Shown one piece after another: positions 11,041 through 21,305 of a stretch of 64,000 nt of DNA. The notes below the pieces were generated by a model that searched no databases, was not told the DNA's origin, and was given only the letters and a program-made list of their open reading frames with translations. Made by a program: the position numbers and the translations under genes. Source of the stretch: Lepidostoma basale (lineage: Eukaryota > Arthropoda > Insecta > Trichoptera > Lepidostomatidae). The DNA lies in the NCBI GenBank assembly GCA_022606425.2, contig JAHDVF020000246.1, positions 124,001 to 188,000 of the forward strand, in the 5' to 3' direction. Numbering within the stretch: position 1 is the first letter of the stretch; the number at the start of each line of letters is the position of its first letter.

Positions 11041-11457
11041 GATGTGGATACTCTGTGTATGATAGAGATACTCTGTGTGGATACCCTGTGTATGATAGAG
11101 TATCGAATGAAAATATAAGAAGTGAATGCGGTGCGAATGATGGTGTCATGATAGGATCATTAAGATGGTTTGGACATATGGAAAGATTGAATGAAGAAAG
11201 AATGGTAAAAAAATTATATGTTAATGATGAAAATGGAACCAGAAATAGAGGAAGACCGAGGAAAACGTGGCACGATAAAATAAATCAAATATTGAATGTC
11301 GGCCATGTGAGGAGTCAGAGAAATCGACGCGCGTGCATGACACGATGTATGAATGCTGAGGAAACGCGAGAAATATGTCAGGAAAGAAAAGTGTGGCAGT
11401 CCATAATTTCTGCCTACCCCTTCGGGGAGACGGCGTGATGGTTAGTTAGTTAGTTAT
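11041..11457 (+). mobile_element. Family A non-LTR 3' end
   Basis: The most open copy of the 3' coding end, finishing in (TTAG)n. Its 5' side carries a small local triplication of GATACTCTGTGTATGATAG, probably slippage at truncation. Confidence 0.88.
11055..11438 (+). pseudogene. Family A RT C-terminal remnant, 127 codons
   Basis: An open frame covering the region downstream of the RT palm and thumb: RSECGANDGVM, RWFGHMERLNEERMVKK, GRPRKTWHDKINQI, NRRACMTRCMN and SAYPFGETA at the stop. Three or four residues (NKIMK) are missing before GSLRWFGHM. There is no YADD motif or endonuclease, so it cannot retrotranspose. The openness is consistent with a fairly recent insertion. Confidence 0.75.
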
Positions 11458-12015
11458 CTTATTTTAGATCATTAATCTGCTCTGAATGGGGATCATCCTC
11501 TTGGGAAGAAGAACACCAACTATCTTTCCATCTTTTTGACGGTCTTCTTTGAAAAAGAGAAAACAATTAGTAATTTAACAGATTGACAAGACGATCTATT
11601 GTTCTACCAAGATAAATTTTTGAAAATCAATACTAAAATATTATGTGATAAAAAAAAACTTTTCTCATTCTACTTTTAAGTGGATTACATTGTTACGGTA
11701 CAGACTCATAAAAAATAATTCTCATCAATCCTATTGTAATATTCACACCTATCCCCTTAGGGCACCACTCAGAAAAATACTTTTCGCATTCGATTCAAGG
11801 ATGACTCAAATAAAACTATCCGACCTCGTATATAGTGAAAAAAGTATTATTTGTTTTTTCATTTCATCAGAACGAATTTAACAGAAGTCTGTTATCTAAC
11901 CATGTATAAACGTACTCCATGAACTGTTATCGCAAATTTCTTTACAGCGACGGTGCGTGCATTTTTATAATTTATTTACACATATTTTTATTTTTGAACG
12001 ATGTTAGAAATCTCA
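11458..12015. other. No supported feature
   Basis: AT-rich; a 78-codon frame at 11645-11881 has no recognisable features. Confidence 0.4.
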
Positions 12016-12019
12016 ATAA

Positions 12020-12290
12020 ATATATCGCACCGTGAGTGTAAAATCGACGTTAGTGCAAATATACAGTTTCGGGATATGGGAGTTTAAATATTTCATATTG
12101 TTTGGAAAAACTGTTTTTTTTTTTAAATAAACCAATGATTTTCGGTTTATAGTAATATACCTTTTACTCGAAAATCATTGGTTTATTTAAAAAAAACTGT
12201 TTTCCCAAGCAATATGAAATCTTTTAACTACCATATCTCCAAAATGTATATTTGCACTTACGTCGGCTTTACACTCACGGTGTGATATAT
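12020..12290. mobile_element. Foldback MITE
   Basis: Long inverted arms: the left begins ATATATCGCACCGTGAGTG and the right ends with its near complement. Each arm is ~125 bp and the centre is near 12155. There is no coding capacity. The flanks allow a TA duplication, but the end cannot be fixed because the termini are AT-rich. Single copy in the window; superfamily not assigned. Confidence 0.6.
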
Positions 12291-12499
12291 GGAACCCCCC
12301 GTTTTCTTAATGTTTTAAGTAATTAATTTGTTTACGTCCAAGAAAAGAAAAATATATCACACTTCTAAAATCTATAAAAATAATAATTTGACATATTTTA
12401 TGTTGATTGATATAATTCAGTCGTAAAAGAGTAATAAATGACCATTGAAATGTATATTTTCTATAAGTAAACAAAAAGCATAAAATTAAAAAAAGTTAA

Positions 12500-12620
12500 C
12501 ATTAGAAATAGAGGAAGACCGAGATAATCTTGGCACATATTGAATGTTGATCACGTGAGGAGTCAGAGAAATGGACGCGTGTGCATGACACGATTTGTGA
12601 ATGTTGAGGAATCGAAAGAA
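12500..12620 (+). mobile_element. Family A fragment, 5' half of a split copy
   Basis: Runs from a TRNRGRPR-like segment to EES near 12615. It continues after the foldback insertion at 13270-13330. A block of about 20 codons around KTWHDQI is deleted. Confidence 0.65.
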
Positions 12621-13269
12621 CAAATATTTGTGAATGTATACTTATACCTGTATACGAAATCCTGGATTTTCACCAAAGGGTGGTTAATTCAAATTTTAGT
12701 TGTATCTCAATAGAGACGAAGACGCAAACTGGAAACTGAACATGGATGATCAAGGTGTTTACAGGACTTATGACCTGTCATTGGTTGGGTTAAGCGCACG
12801 CTTTATGTAATTACAACATTCCCCATTCCACCTTTGTTATTATGATCATGCATGACAATTTTTCGGAAGATGTATATACGAGTATACTTCAAAATCCATA
12901 TCTATCTTCGCGTGTCAGTTTCAATCAGCCATCTATGTAGATTTGGTTGCACTTGTGATTTTTTTCAAGATTAACCTATACAACCGACCCACTAACGCCA
13001 TCTATGGAGAATGATTTTCGGCATTTAGCAAACTACCTTATTAACACAATGCGAAGGCTGTCGCCTTACATATTGTTAGAAGCCGCCAGGAGTATTATTC
13101 CATTCTATATGCCAAAGAATTTGACCAGAATATTTGAAGAACAAATATTTGTGAATGTATACTTTTACCTGTATACGAAATCCGTCCATCCATCAAACTG
13201 GAAACTGAACATCCATGTTCAGTTTCCAGTTTGCGTCTTCGTCTTTATTGAGATACAACTAAAAATTTG
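12621..13269. mobile_element. Foldback family E, copy 2, nested in family A
   Basis: Bounded by AATCGA(A/G)AGAA at 12610-12620 and 13270-13280, an 11-bp target duplication within family A coding sequence. It contains the family E arms (TTGTATCTCAATAGAGACG at about 12702, complement near 13255), the ACATTCCCCATTCC box and a ~45-bp direct repeat (GAATGTATACTTNTACCTG) at 12628 and 13150. An 88-codon frame at 13004-13270 has no known homology. Confidence 0.65.
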
Positions 13270-13330
13270 AATCGAGAGAAGTATATCAAGAAAGAAAAGT
13301 ACTGCAGTCCATTATTTTTGCCTACTTCTT
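13270..13330 (+). mobile_element. Family A fragment, 3' half of the split copy
   Basis: The degraded continuation of the 12500-12620 piece (EERKV - QSIIFAY). It ends without the (TTAG)n tail. Confidence 0.55.
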
Positions 13331-13494
13331 TTTATTCTAAAAATTATAAAAAAAATGCTGCAATGTTTATACTTTTTACATAAATCGTATTCAAATAAAG
13401 ATATATATTTTTAAATATAATTATACTTTCACTTAATTTGTAGTGTGATAAAAATAATAATAATACACGTTTATCAGTTATAAAACTTTTTTTT

Positions 13495-13800
13495 TTGTTA
13501 AAACAAACCGGTTTAGGTCCTGCCTGAGCTTCGTCACTACCCTATTTTATTTATTTCTTTATTAATTCCTTAAAAATTAACTCCCCTTGTATGGCACTAG
13601 ATTATTGATTAGAAAGTCTCCATTGTTATTTCCCTAATGCTCATGACTCATCGTTCTACCATACCAATTGAACACGTACACACTTGCTGCTTCTTATCCC
13701 CCTTTCTCCCATTTTATACGTTTATATATTGTGTTGCTTTGATTTTTACTTAGTTAATTATGTAACCCTGATGAAACTCCGGGGGATTGAAACTGTTTTT
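13495..13800. mobile_element. PLE-type pair of degraded hammerhead-like motifs
   Basis: The minus-strand motif at about 13545-13506 (TGACGAAGCTCAGGC, then TAAACCGG) and the plus-strand motif at 13769-13797 (CTGATGAAACTCC, GGGGATT, GAAAC) bracket ~220 bp. Both resemble the 27.8-kb pair but have lost stem II complementarity. Confidence 0.4.
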
Positions 13801-13901
13801 TACAAAAAAATCAAGTGTTTTAAAAACTAATAAAAGTTTGTTAATATATTTTTTATAATCGATAGCAGTTCTCTTGTTTGTTTTTTTATTAAGCTTGTGC
13901 G

Positions 13902-14177
13902 TTGATAAAATATCACGCGCCACCACGGTTGGCCACTGGGGCCAGCCGAATTCAATTTCGTTCCCTTGTAGTCCTCAAGGAGTATGATTCGATTGTGCGT
14001 GCTCACAATGGGCGCGTGTATCGCAGGCGTCGCGACGCCGACGCCCGAGTCAACAATCGGCAGAAATATCGTAACCAACCATCGGGAATTTCACACAGAG
14101 GTGAACATCAATTTCATCGAAAAAATTTTGGTACTTATAAATTAAAGGCGATAGTTCGTTTGGAAATTTCTAAATGA
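13902..14177 (+). other. GC-richer block open on both strands
   Basis: About 13905-14110 has much higher GC than its flanks and is open for 91 codons on plus (arginine-rich: NGRVYRRRRDADARVNN) and 83 on minus (13827-14078). Long openness on both strands is partly a GC effect. It could be a host exon, a CpG-like promoter or an unrecognised repeat; no domain is seen. Confidence 0.2.
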
Positions 14178-14489
14178 GTATTCTTCTTCTTTAAATAAAT
14201 CTACGACACAGAAACTGTGTGCCAGAGATAATTAGGTCCAACAGTCTTTTTAACTCTTATATGGTTCAAGCTGGAAGATGTCCAGAAGGGATTTCGTTAG
14301 CCGTTTTATATATGAGCCTGTCAGTATTCTGGCTACATTGTCCCCCTAGTATCTTCATTTAGATCTACACCACCGAACGATGTCATATATTGGCTTTATA
14401 CCTTCATCATCGAGAGAACCATTTATATTGTTTTGCTGAGAATGAAGATTTTAAGGCTTAACAGTGATAACACCAATTTTATCTTTAAA

Positions 14490-14750
14490 AAAATACTCCA
14501 TTGTTTTGGCCGAAACACTATGATACTTGAACATTATTACTGTTAAAATTTAAAACACTGTTATAATATCACAATTTCTTTTTATTCACTGAGAGTGTCA
14601 CGACAGCTGCTTTGCCAACCGATGTTGGCATCATCAGTTGTTTATTGTAACACCTAATGATGTCAACACCGGTTGGCGAAACAGCTGTCGCGACACTCTC
14701 AGTGAATGAAAAGAAATTGTGATAGTGTTTAAAATTTTAACAGTAAAAAA
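14490..14750. mobile_element. PLE-type palindrome with two hammerhead-like motifs
   Basis: Arms of ACTGAGAGTGTC(A/G)CGACAGCTG and their complement face each other across ~50 bp. The minus-strand motif (14637-14601) has an intact CTGATGA and GCCAAC/GTTGGC stem but CAAAG in place of GAAAC. The plus-strand mate (14650-14685) has GAAACAGCTGTC but CTAATGA. The recurrent flank GTTTTGGCCGAAACAC lies at about 14512. Confidence 0.65.
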
Positions 14751-15039
14751 ATACTAAATTTAAAATAATGCTCCATATCTTAATGTTTGTTTTTTGTTAT
14801 CTGTCTAATTGTAAAATAAGTATATTTATTATATACTTTGGGATCCATTATATATATGTACGTTTACAACGCAATTAACAATTTTCTGTAAGCTGTTAAA
14901 GCATGCAGTAAATGCAACAATGAAATGATAATAAAAATTCCATGACCAGGTGACTAAATTCCCGCGGGTTTTGAATTTTAATGATTCATTCAATTTTTGA
15001 ATATTCAAATTGGGAGAATCAGGTCCTTGTTGAAGAAAT

Positions 15040-15790
15040 GCTAAACTTGCATCACTAATTCCGGAACTCTGTCTGATTTTCCGCTGGCGCTAGCGGTGCA
15101 CCCTCTAACTTTCTGAAACGAGAAAGTACGAGTAATACCAGAGAAATTCTTCGTCTTGCACTTCCTTGTGGCAATAAAAAGGCTCCCTCGGTTAAGTGTC
15201 AAGGCGGGAAAAAATATAAGTCACTTTCTTAGGAAAATAAGCTTCGTTATGCAAAACGACACATTTTATATTCTTTGTCACTTTTATGTTTAACACATTC
15301 AATTTTCTTCTTTTCATCAAATTTTTCTGAACTGCTGTATAAAGGCCTCTTAAATGAACTCTTCTTAAATGTTCTATCTTGGGCTACCTACGACCCACAA
15401 GTTAGATCATACCATCCGTCCACCTTTTGGAGAGTGGAAAGGGTTGGAAGATGGTGGAAAACATTTATTCTCGATCGAAAGTGATTATATATTAATAGTA
15501 ACTCGTAATGGAACGTGGATGGACGGCGGCCTAACTGCGCAGGGTGTCTATAGCAGCGGAGCAAAGTCCAGGCGGCGAGCAGCTGATAACGACGCTAAGC
15601 TGGGCGGTAGTGTCGGTCAGCTGAAACGAAGCTCGCCAGAAGATACGTGAAGTAGTAGAGTGGCTTCATAGATCGGCGGGAGAGAGTCCGAGATCCCTCG
15701 TGACGTAGACTTGATTACGTAGACTCGTGACGGTTAGAAGTCGGAATAATGACTGACGTGTAGAGTGGTTGGCTGTACGCCTTCCGTTTT
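15040..15790. other. GC-richer unassigned block
   Basis: 15500-15780 is GC-rich and includes an open frame (15369-15650) reading GTWMDGGLTAQGVYSSGAKS. It may be a 5' UTR of a retroelement or a host exon or promoter. No window copy and no known domain were found. Confidence 0.25.
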
Positions 15791-15949
15791 TTTTTTCTTC
15801 CTTTATTTCTACTCTGCCGGACAACCTCTAGTAACCTTTGTGTATGAACCCTGGCCCTGATTCATCATTTTTTTCCACACGATCCCCTTCGGTCATCGGC
15901 TTCGTTAATCAGGTGTTTTGATTGCCCATACAATGTATTTCACTTCAGA

Positions 15950-16135
15950 AATCCTTTGATGGAAGTTCGTTTTAAATAATAATTAAATAAAACGATGTTT
16001 TTTTAACTATCTCCACTTTTGTCTTCATTTTGACAGCGACCGGTTTCGCCAGGCTCGCTGGCATCGACAGACTGGTGACACTATCATAAACTTAGTCCTT
16101 TATATACATACAGATCAGGGATGGTAAACATTATT
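15950..16135 (-). mobile_element. PLE end with hammerhead-like motif, CTGTCGA subtype
   Basis: Minus strand 16070-16038: CTGTCGA, T, stem GCCAG/CTGGC with a 5-base loop, GAAACCGGTC. The flank AATAATTAAATAAAACGATG and the distal TATATACATACAG box recur at 49030-49170 and 26780. A6 of the ribozyme core is T, so self-cleavage is not expected for this copy. Confidence 0.65.
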
Positions 16136-16139
16136 CTAT

Positions 16140-16530
16140 ACACAAATAATCTTCAAATATTTATGTAAAATTTACTGAATTTAAATATTGGTATTACAGG
16201 TATTCAAGAAGATTCATATTCAATACAATGGATTTTAAATTTTATTATCGCTTACATATTCATATATAACGTTTGAAAAATGATTTTATGATCTATAATA
16301 CAGGTTTCCTTGTTTTTATAATTATTTTTCTATATTTAAGATTGCATTAACTCTGTTTTTATCACCTATCCATAACTTCACTTTTTTTATTATATTAAAT
16401 ATATGTGTTAATCTGCAAATATCAATTGTATCAGAATTTTTGCCAGAAAAAAATAACATTTAATAAAATCTAACAAACAGTTATACTTTGATCATGGAAA
16501 TTTTATAGTGAAATATTTATTATTTTTCTT
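16140..16530. other. No supported feature
   Basis: AT-rich spacer. Confidence 0.4.
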
Positions 16531-16534
16531 CTTC

Positions 16535-16710
16535 TTCTTAAAGTGCCATGTCAGTTCCCCCGACGTCGGCTATCACTCTGGCGTAGATCTCTCCGTCCTG
16601 TGCCAGCCGGAATAACTCCCACAACCTCCGAATTCTGGTCCAAACTTTGATGTTTTCCAGCTAGGACGTCTGGGATCTTCCCACACCACACCTGCTTCAT
16701 CATAAGATAT
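16535..16710 (-). mobile_element. RTE-B-like 3' end
   Basis: The minus strand ends in a short AAGAAGAAGAAG tail (16535-16545). It carries the cognate of the GWPGT - ITQ block that terminates RTE-B copies at 20380 and 28330. Only ~170 bp remain. Confidence 0.6.
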
Positions 16711-16739
16711 TGTATCATACATTATTTTTCTTTACATTC

Positions 16740-16960
16740 TTCTAAGTGACTTGATTATTATGCATTTCTCCTACTTTCATCCTTCTTCTGCAAATTCTAA
16801 GCTTACTTCTATAAATAAAGATCGGCACGAGAACTCCATTGTGCACTGCCATCTCTATATCAGTCGATATATTTGTATTTGTGTTAATGACTTTGAGGGA
16901 ACCCTTCTATCGATATCTCTCTCTATTTTTCCATATCTTGTAAACCTGCTTCCCAGATAA
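16740..16960 (-). mobile_element. Family A internal fragment
   Basis: On minus it reads MAVHNGVLVP - LYRSK - ICRRRMKVG, the segment upstream of the 3' end. It lies head-on to the next plus-strand copy. Confidence 0.6.
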
Positions 16961-16994
16961 AAAAATTCGGTATTTTGCTCTAACTAATAAAGTA

Positions 16995-17240
16995 TAAGTT
17001 AATAATGAAAATGGATTAGAGAGTCGAGGCAGACCGAGGAAAACATGGCATGACCAAATTAATCAAATTTTAACGGTTGGTCATGTTAGAAGTTGGAAGA
17101 ATCGACGTGCGCGTATGACTCGCTGTATGAATGTGGAGGAAACAAGAGAGGTGTGCCAGGATAGAGAAGTGTGGCGGTCTATTCTCTCTGCCTACCCCTG
17201 CAGGGAAACGGCGTGATGGTTTGTTGTTGTTGTTGTTTTA
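16995..17240 (+). mobile_element. Family A 3' end, (TTG)n subfamily
   Basis: Codes SRGRPRKTWHDQINQI through RACMT to SAYPCRETA. The tail is (TTG)n at 17221-17236 instead of (TTAG)n, the same subfamily as the 24840 copy. Confidence 0.82.
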
Positions 17241-17344
17241 GCTCTAACTTATCACCGTTTCCACTTATGTCAAAATTTGTCAAACATTTTTTTTCCAAAT
17301 AAACTTTATTTCTTCTATATACGCCATACTTTGTGTTGTTGTGA

Positions 17345-17530
17345 TGGTTTATTACAACACTTTTATTACAAAAATAAAATTACGTAGACTTGTTTCGGAC
17401 CAATAGTCCTTCTTCAGTAAAGATGCATATTTATAAAAATATTATGACATCTGTCAGATCAAACAACAACAATTTTATAATATTATTACAAACATGATTC
17501 TTTACTGAAGAAGGATTGTTTGTGCAAAAC
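17345..17530. mobile_element. PLE-type palindrome
   Basis: Two inverted motifs bracket ~80 bp. The minus-strand one (17417-17387) is complete; the plus-strand one near 17499-17535 (CTGAAGA, then CAAAACATG) is degraded. Flanking TTTTATTANAAAAATAAAAT arms extend the foldback. Confidence 0.65.
17387..17417 (-). ncRNA. Hammerhead-like ribozyme motif, core intact
   Basis: Minus strand order: CTGAAGA (17417-17411), A, stem II GGAC/GTCC with loop TATTG, GAAA (17396-17393), then C AA G T C with the predicted cut after C17387. All invariant core residues match CUGANGA...GAAA...GUC. Stem III is only one or two pairs, as described for PLE hammerheads, and there is one extra base before stem II. Activity is untested. 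Confidence 0.5.
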
Positions 17531-17831
17531 ATGTATGCATAATTTTATTTTTTTAATAAAAGTGTTGTATATACAAAGTGTATAAAATAGAAATAAATTA
17601 TAACTTCAGAATTTGACACGTTCATCACAAGGTCATACTTATTGCATATTATAATTCTAATGTTTGAATGATATTATCAGAAATACGTATTGATAAGCTT
17701 TCACAAACTCAAGTTGAATTTAATATAAATACGTTGAATTTCAATTGCCAAAGCTCTATATCGGTCACATTGATTTACGAGTTAATTAAAAGCTCTCCAT
17801 AAATACGCGGCAATAGAAATACCAAGCATAC

Positions 17832-18074
17832 ATGGCAGCACTACTAATGGTGTGGTATCATATACGCGATCACATTTTTCTGGCAGCCGGTTCGGTGATA
17901 CTTTACGAGGGAAGCCTTTTATTAAATCGTGAAAATGTTGTACTCATTGTTGGCGAAAACATAAATTACGGAACAAGTTATGGGATCCTTTTTGTTATGA
18001 TTTCACCAGACAAAGAAGTAAATATAGTGTCTACATGTGTTGTTTACTCTATGGGAAAGCAGTTTGCTGCCTAA
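17832..18074 (+). other. Unassigned open frame, 80 codons
   Basis: A hydrophobic-rich frame (LMVWYHIRDHIFLAAGSVILY near the start, then VVLIVGENINYG). No domain is recognised and there is no clear splice or promoter context. It may be chance. Confidence 0.15.
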
Positions 18075-18179
18075 ACTGTCGTTAGGGCGGCCGTCTTTAA
18101 TGGATTTTCCATTGAATACAAGACACACTGTTATGTTGGTCAGATTGATTTTTAAGAAAAAAGAACAGGCTACTAAAAA

Positions 18180-18235
18180 TATATCAGTTTGTGTATATCC
18201 CTGAGGAAGTTTGGTAAAGAGTGAAACCGGTGGGC
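18180..18235 (+). mobile_element. Degraded PLE hammerhead-like motif
   Basis: CTGAGGA at about 18191, a weak stem, GAAACCGGTGGGCG. The stem II complementarity is lost, so only the sequence order suggests the family. Confidence 0.3.
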
Positions 18236-18271
18236 GCTGCTTACTCAAAAACTGTTTTTTACTAAGTGAGT

Positions 18272-18516
18272 CTCAACAGATGGCGCTAGTGTAGATTGAA
18301 CTATAATAGGTGAAATGTTTCTCAACATTGTAGCAAATATACAACTTTCAAAAAATAATTGTCAGACGTGGTGTTCATAAGAAGGGTGGAATGGGGAATT
18401 TTGTATTACGATTGCTTAACCCAACCGATGACAGGTGCAATCCTGTAAACGCTTCGACCACCATATTCTGTTTCCAAATAATTTACATCTTCGTCTCTAT
18501 TGAGATACAATTAATT
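18272..18516 (-). mobile_element. Foldback family E, right half
   Basis: Starts at ATGGCGCTAGTGTAGATTG and ends GTCTCTATTGAGATACAAT. It carries the GGGTGGAATGGGGAAT and CCAACCGATGACAGG boxes. The opposite arm is missing, so this is a solo half element. Confidence 0.65.
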
Positions 18517-18611
18517 CAAGTGAAAAGAGTTTAATATTAATTTCAAATATGTCAAACCACCATTGCTTCGTATCAAAGTGTACAAATATAATATAACTAA
18601 AATAAATAAAA

Positions 18612-18765
18612 TAACCATCACGCTCTTTTCCCTAAGATGTAGGCAGAAAGAATGGACTGTCACATTTTAACCGATGCGGCACTCCATCCTTATCTTTTCG
18701 CCCCCGCGGGAGACGCGGTGTGATGGGTTGCGAACTTCATCGGCACCAATAGCCTTCTCCTGTAT
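18612..18765 (-). mobile_element. Composite family A end, GCGGCACTCC variant
   Basis: Family A end (CATCACGCNNTTTCCC) joined after GACTGTCACAT to CGATGCGGCACTCCATCC and GCGGGAGACGCGGTGTGAT. The identical junction occurs at 63012-63175, so it is a transposable variant and not a local rearrangement. Confidence 0.6.
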
Positions 18766-18835
18766 AAAATATAATATAGCCGTTGTTAATTTATCATTTG
18801 ATAGTTATGACACGATGTATTTCGGGGGTCGAATA

Positions 18836-18885
18836 TTTTTGCCTACCCCTTCGGAGAGATGGCATGTTGGTTAGTTAGTTGGTTT
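18836..18885 (+). mobile_element. Family A tail fragment
   Basis: Only TTTTTGCCTACCCCTTCGG to (TTAG)n-like sequence remains. Confidence 0.55.
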
Positions 18886-18959
18886 AAAAATATCGGGACA
18901 GCTATTTCAGATTATTAAGCTGTTTCATTTATGTTTTCTAAATTTTAACAAATATTGTT

Positions 18960-19015
18960 ACATTTTTTAAAAAGTGTTAAAGTATCATAGTGTGTCCACC
19001 AGAACAATGGTTAAT
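18960..19015 (+). mobile_element. PLE flank fragment
   Basis: GTGTTAAAGTATCATAGTGT followed by AACAATGG matches the flank beside the hammerhead-like motifs at 43490 and 45520. The central TTTCGGCC is mutated. Confidence 0.4.
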
Positions 19016-19299
19016 TAATACATAATCTAATAATTGCGTAGATTTATCGCTGTTGTTAGCAATATTGTTTTTTATGCTTTTGGGTGGATTCGTATAAGCT
19101 TCTTGTAAATATTTACGTTTTTAAAGTATCTTATGATAAATACTGGAAAAAATAAGTCAAAAATGTTTTTTCTATTAGGTTAATCGTTGGAAAAGTCTCT
19201 TGCTTCCAATACTTATCAAGTTCAAAATAAAATATAATGGATAATTAGAAGGTTGAAAAATAAATAAACACAGATGGACATTCTGTTTTAACAAACTAA

Positions 19300-19447
19300 T
19301 TAACCATCACGCCGTCTCTCTTGAGGGGTAGGCAGAAATAATGGACTGCCACACTTTTCTTTCCTGACATATTTCTATCGATTCCTCAACATTCATACAT
19401 CGTATCATGCACGCGCGTCGATTTCTCTGACTCCTCACGTGGCCGTT
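19300..19447 (-). mobile_element. Family A non-LTR 3' end
   Basis: Minus-strand terminal coding block (SAYPSRETA back to RNRRACM). The tail is not preserved beyond TTAGTT. Confidence 0.8.
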
Positions 19448-19564
19448 GGTCGTTCTGTTTTAACATAACTTAATTTTGAATTTCTTTTATGTTCAACATT
19501 ACATTGTGTTGTGGATTCATAATTGAATTATATTTTGAATAAACGACATATTGTATGTACTATA

Positions 19565-19750
19565 GAATATATTTAAATAAAACTATGTTATAATAACTTC
19601 TACCACTTTTATCTTTATTTCGACAGCGACCGGTTTCGCCGGGATGGATGGGATCGATGTCAGCAAGCCTGGCTAAATCGGTCGCTATCTAAATAAATAC
19701 AAAAGTGGATTTAGTTATTAAAAAATATAGTTTTATTTAATTATTATATA
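19565..19750. mobile_element. PLE-type palindrome, CTGTCGA-related
   Basis: Inverted AGCGACCGGTTTCGCC (19625) and GGCTAAATCGGTCGCT (19670) with outer arms AAATAAAACTATGTTATAAT and complement. Stem II has been rewritten by a GGATGGATGGGAT repeat on the left. The core is degraded. Confidence 0.55.
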
Positions 19751-19804
19751 AAAACAACTTTTATCAAGTGATTTTAGTATAATCTTTAGATTATGTGATA
19801 TGTA

Positions 19805-20450
19805 GTCAGTATTGTATTTGAATGGCCGTAACGTTGAAAGGGTGGAAAAGTTTAAATACATCGGCAGCATACTAACACAATCTCTTGGCCCAGATGTAGA
19901 GATAAAATGCAGAAGTGGAGATAGCTAAAGCTACATTTAATAAAAGGAAATCACTCTTCTACAATGATAACATAAATTTGAAACTCCGCCAGAGAATGAT
20001 CGAATGCTGGGGGGTCTGTTTTATTGTACGGATGTGAAACGCGGATCTTAAAAGTTAACTCAATGAACAGACTGGAAGCATCTGAAATGTGGCTCTATCG
20101 CTTAATGCTCAGAATTCCCTGGACAGACATGATTACCAATACCGAAGTCCTGAGGCGAGCTAGAATTGACAGGGAGCTGTTATCAAATATCAAGGTTCCG
20201 AAGATTTCTTATCTGGGTCATGTACTGCGTGGGGAAAAGTACCACTTTCTCCGACTGATATTGGAGGAGAAAATAGAAGGACGCCGAGGGTCCGGTAGGA
20301 GACGGATGTCCTGGCTGCGGAACGTGAGGGAGTGGATCGAGTGTGAAGGAGCTGTTCCGAGAAGCTCAGAACTGGGACAGGTTCGCTGAGGTGATTGCCA
20401 ACGTTGGAAGGACCCAACAGGGCACTTGAAGAAGAAGAAGAAGATATGTA
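19805..20450 (+). mobile_element. RTE-B non-LTR 3' end
   Basis: The longest plus-strand RTE-B copy. It starts in a VERVEKFKYIGSILTQ-like segment with frame damage, then the open 3' part, a GTQQGT end and (GAAGAA)n at about 20428-20443. Tails of trinucleotide repeats are typical of the RTE clade. It lacks the endonuclease and the RT core. Confidence 0.78.
20024..20389 (+). pseudogene. RTE-B RT C-terminal remnant, 121 codons
   Basis: An open frame with YGCETRILKVNSMNRLEA, MWLYRLMLRIPWTDM, YLGHVLRGEKYHFL and GRRRMSWLRNVREW, the post-catalytic region of RTE-like reverse transcriptases. A frameshift near 20350 separates it from the expected end. The catalytic YADD is upstream and absent. Confidence 0.75.
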
Positions 20451-20860
20451 GTACTACCGACGAAATACGAAAGTTTTATTTATATATTCGGCATTTAAAA
20501 TCAAACCTGGGTCTCCCCTCTTAAAAATTAAAGAAAAAACTGCATTTTACTACACTGCAGTATACGAGTAGTATATTCCGCAGGAAAATTATAGCATGGT
20601 TAAAATCTCAAGACAAGTAAAATTATGATGCATAGGGCGTTCTATTATATTTTAAATGCACAGTGATTATTATTATGATTTATATTTTCGTATTGAAAAA
20701 ACGGAAATATAAAAATGGTTCACAGTCCTGATACTTTTACAAAAAAATACTTTTTTCTTAATAACATTTTATATTCAATTTTAAATCTATGAACCACTTA
20801 GTTTACCAAGTTATTAAAGGTAACGTGTGATGAAACTGAATATGAACTTTTCTGGAAACG
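20450..20860. other. No supported feature
   Basis: AT-rich spacer. Confidence 0.4.
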
Positions 20861-20865
20861 ATATA

Positions 20866-21132
20866 CAGTAAAACCTGGATAATTGGCATTCCAAGTAACC
20901 AGGCCTACGATGGTGAATTAACCAGGTTTTCCAATTATCCAGGTTTTCGTGTATCCAGGTCCAGATCGTGCTTTGGTTTTTTAACCAGGTTTTGTAACCA
21001 AACAGAAAAGCAATAAAAACAATTCATGGATTGATGCATTAAAAGAAAAAGTAAATTGTAATTGTACATACGTGCATACACATACAAACAATAAATTTTA
21101 TTATTGTTTTTCCAACTAACCAGGTTCTACTG
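20866..21132. mobile_element. pogo-like MITE
   Basis: A 267-bp element flanked by TA (20864-20865 and 21133-21134). The ends are CAGTAAAACCTGGATAATTGG and, inverted, CAGTAGAACCTGGTTAGTTGG. It contains several extra ACCAGGTT copies. There is no transposase. CAGTAGAACCT(G/C) ends with TA duplication are typical of pogo/Tigger relatives. Confidence 0.75.
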
Positions 21133-21305
21133 TATATTCAGCCAAACCTTTCACCACAATGGCAAGTGTATCTTATGATATAGATTTGCCATTGGCACGA
21201 ACATGTAGAATAAAATGGACATAGATTTATAAAAATATCAAGTAACAAGGTACTCGTATGTCAAAATAAGAGGTATAAATGTAAGATTGCAAAAATTGTC
21301 TTTAA

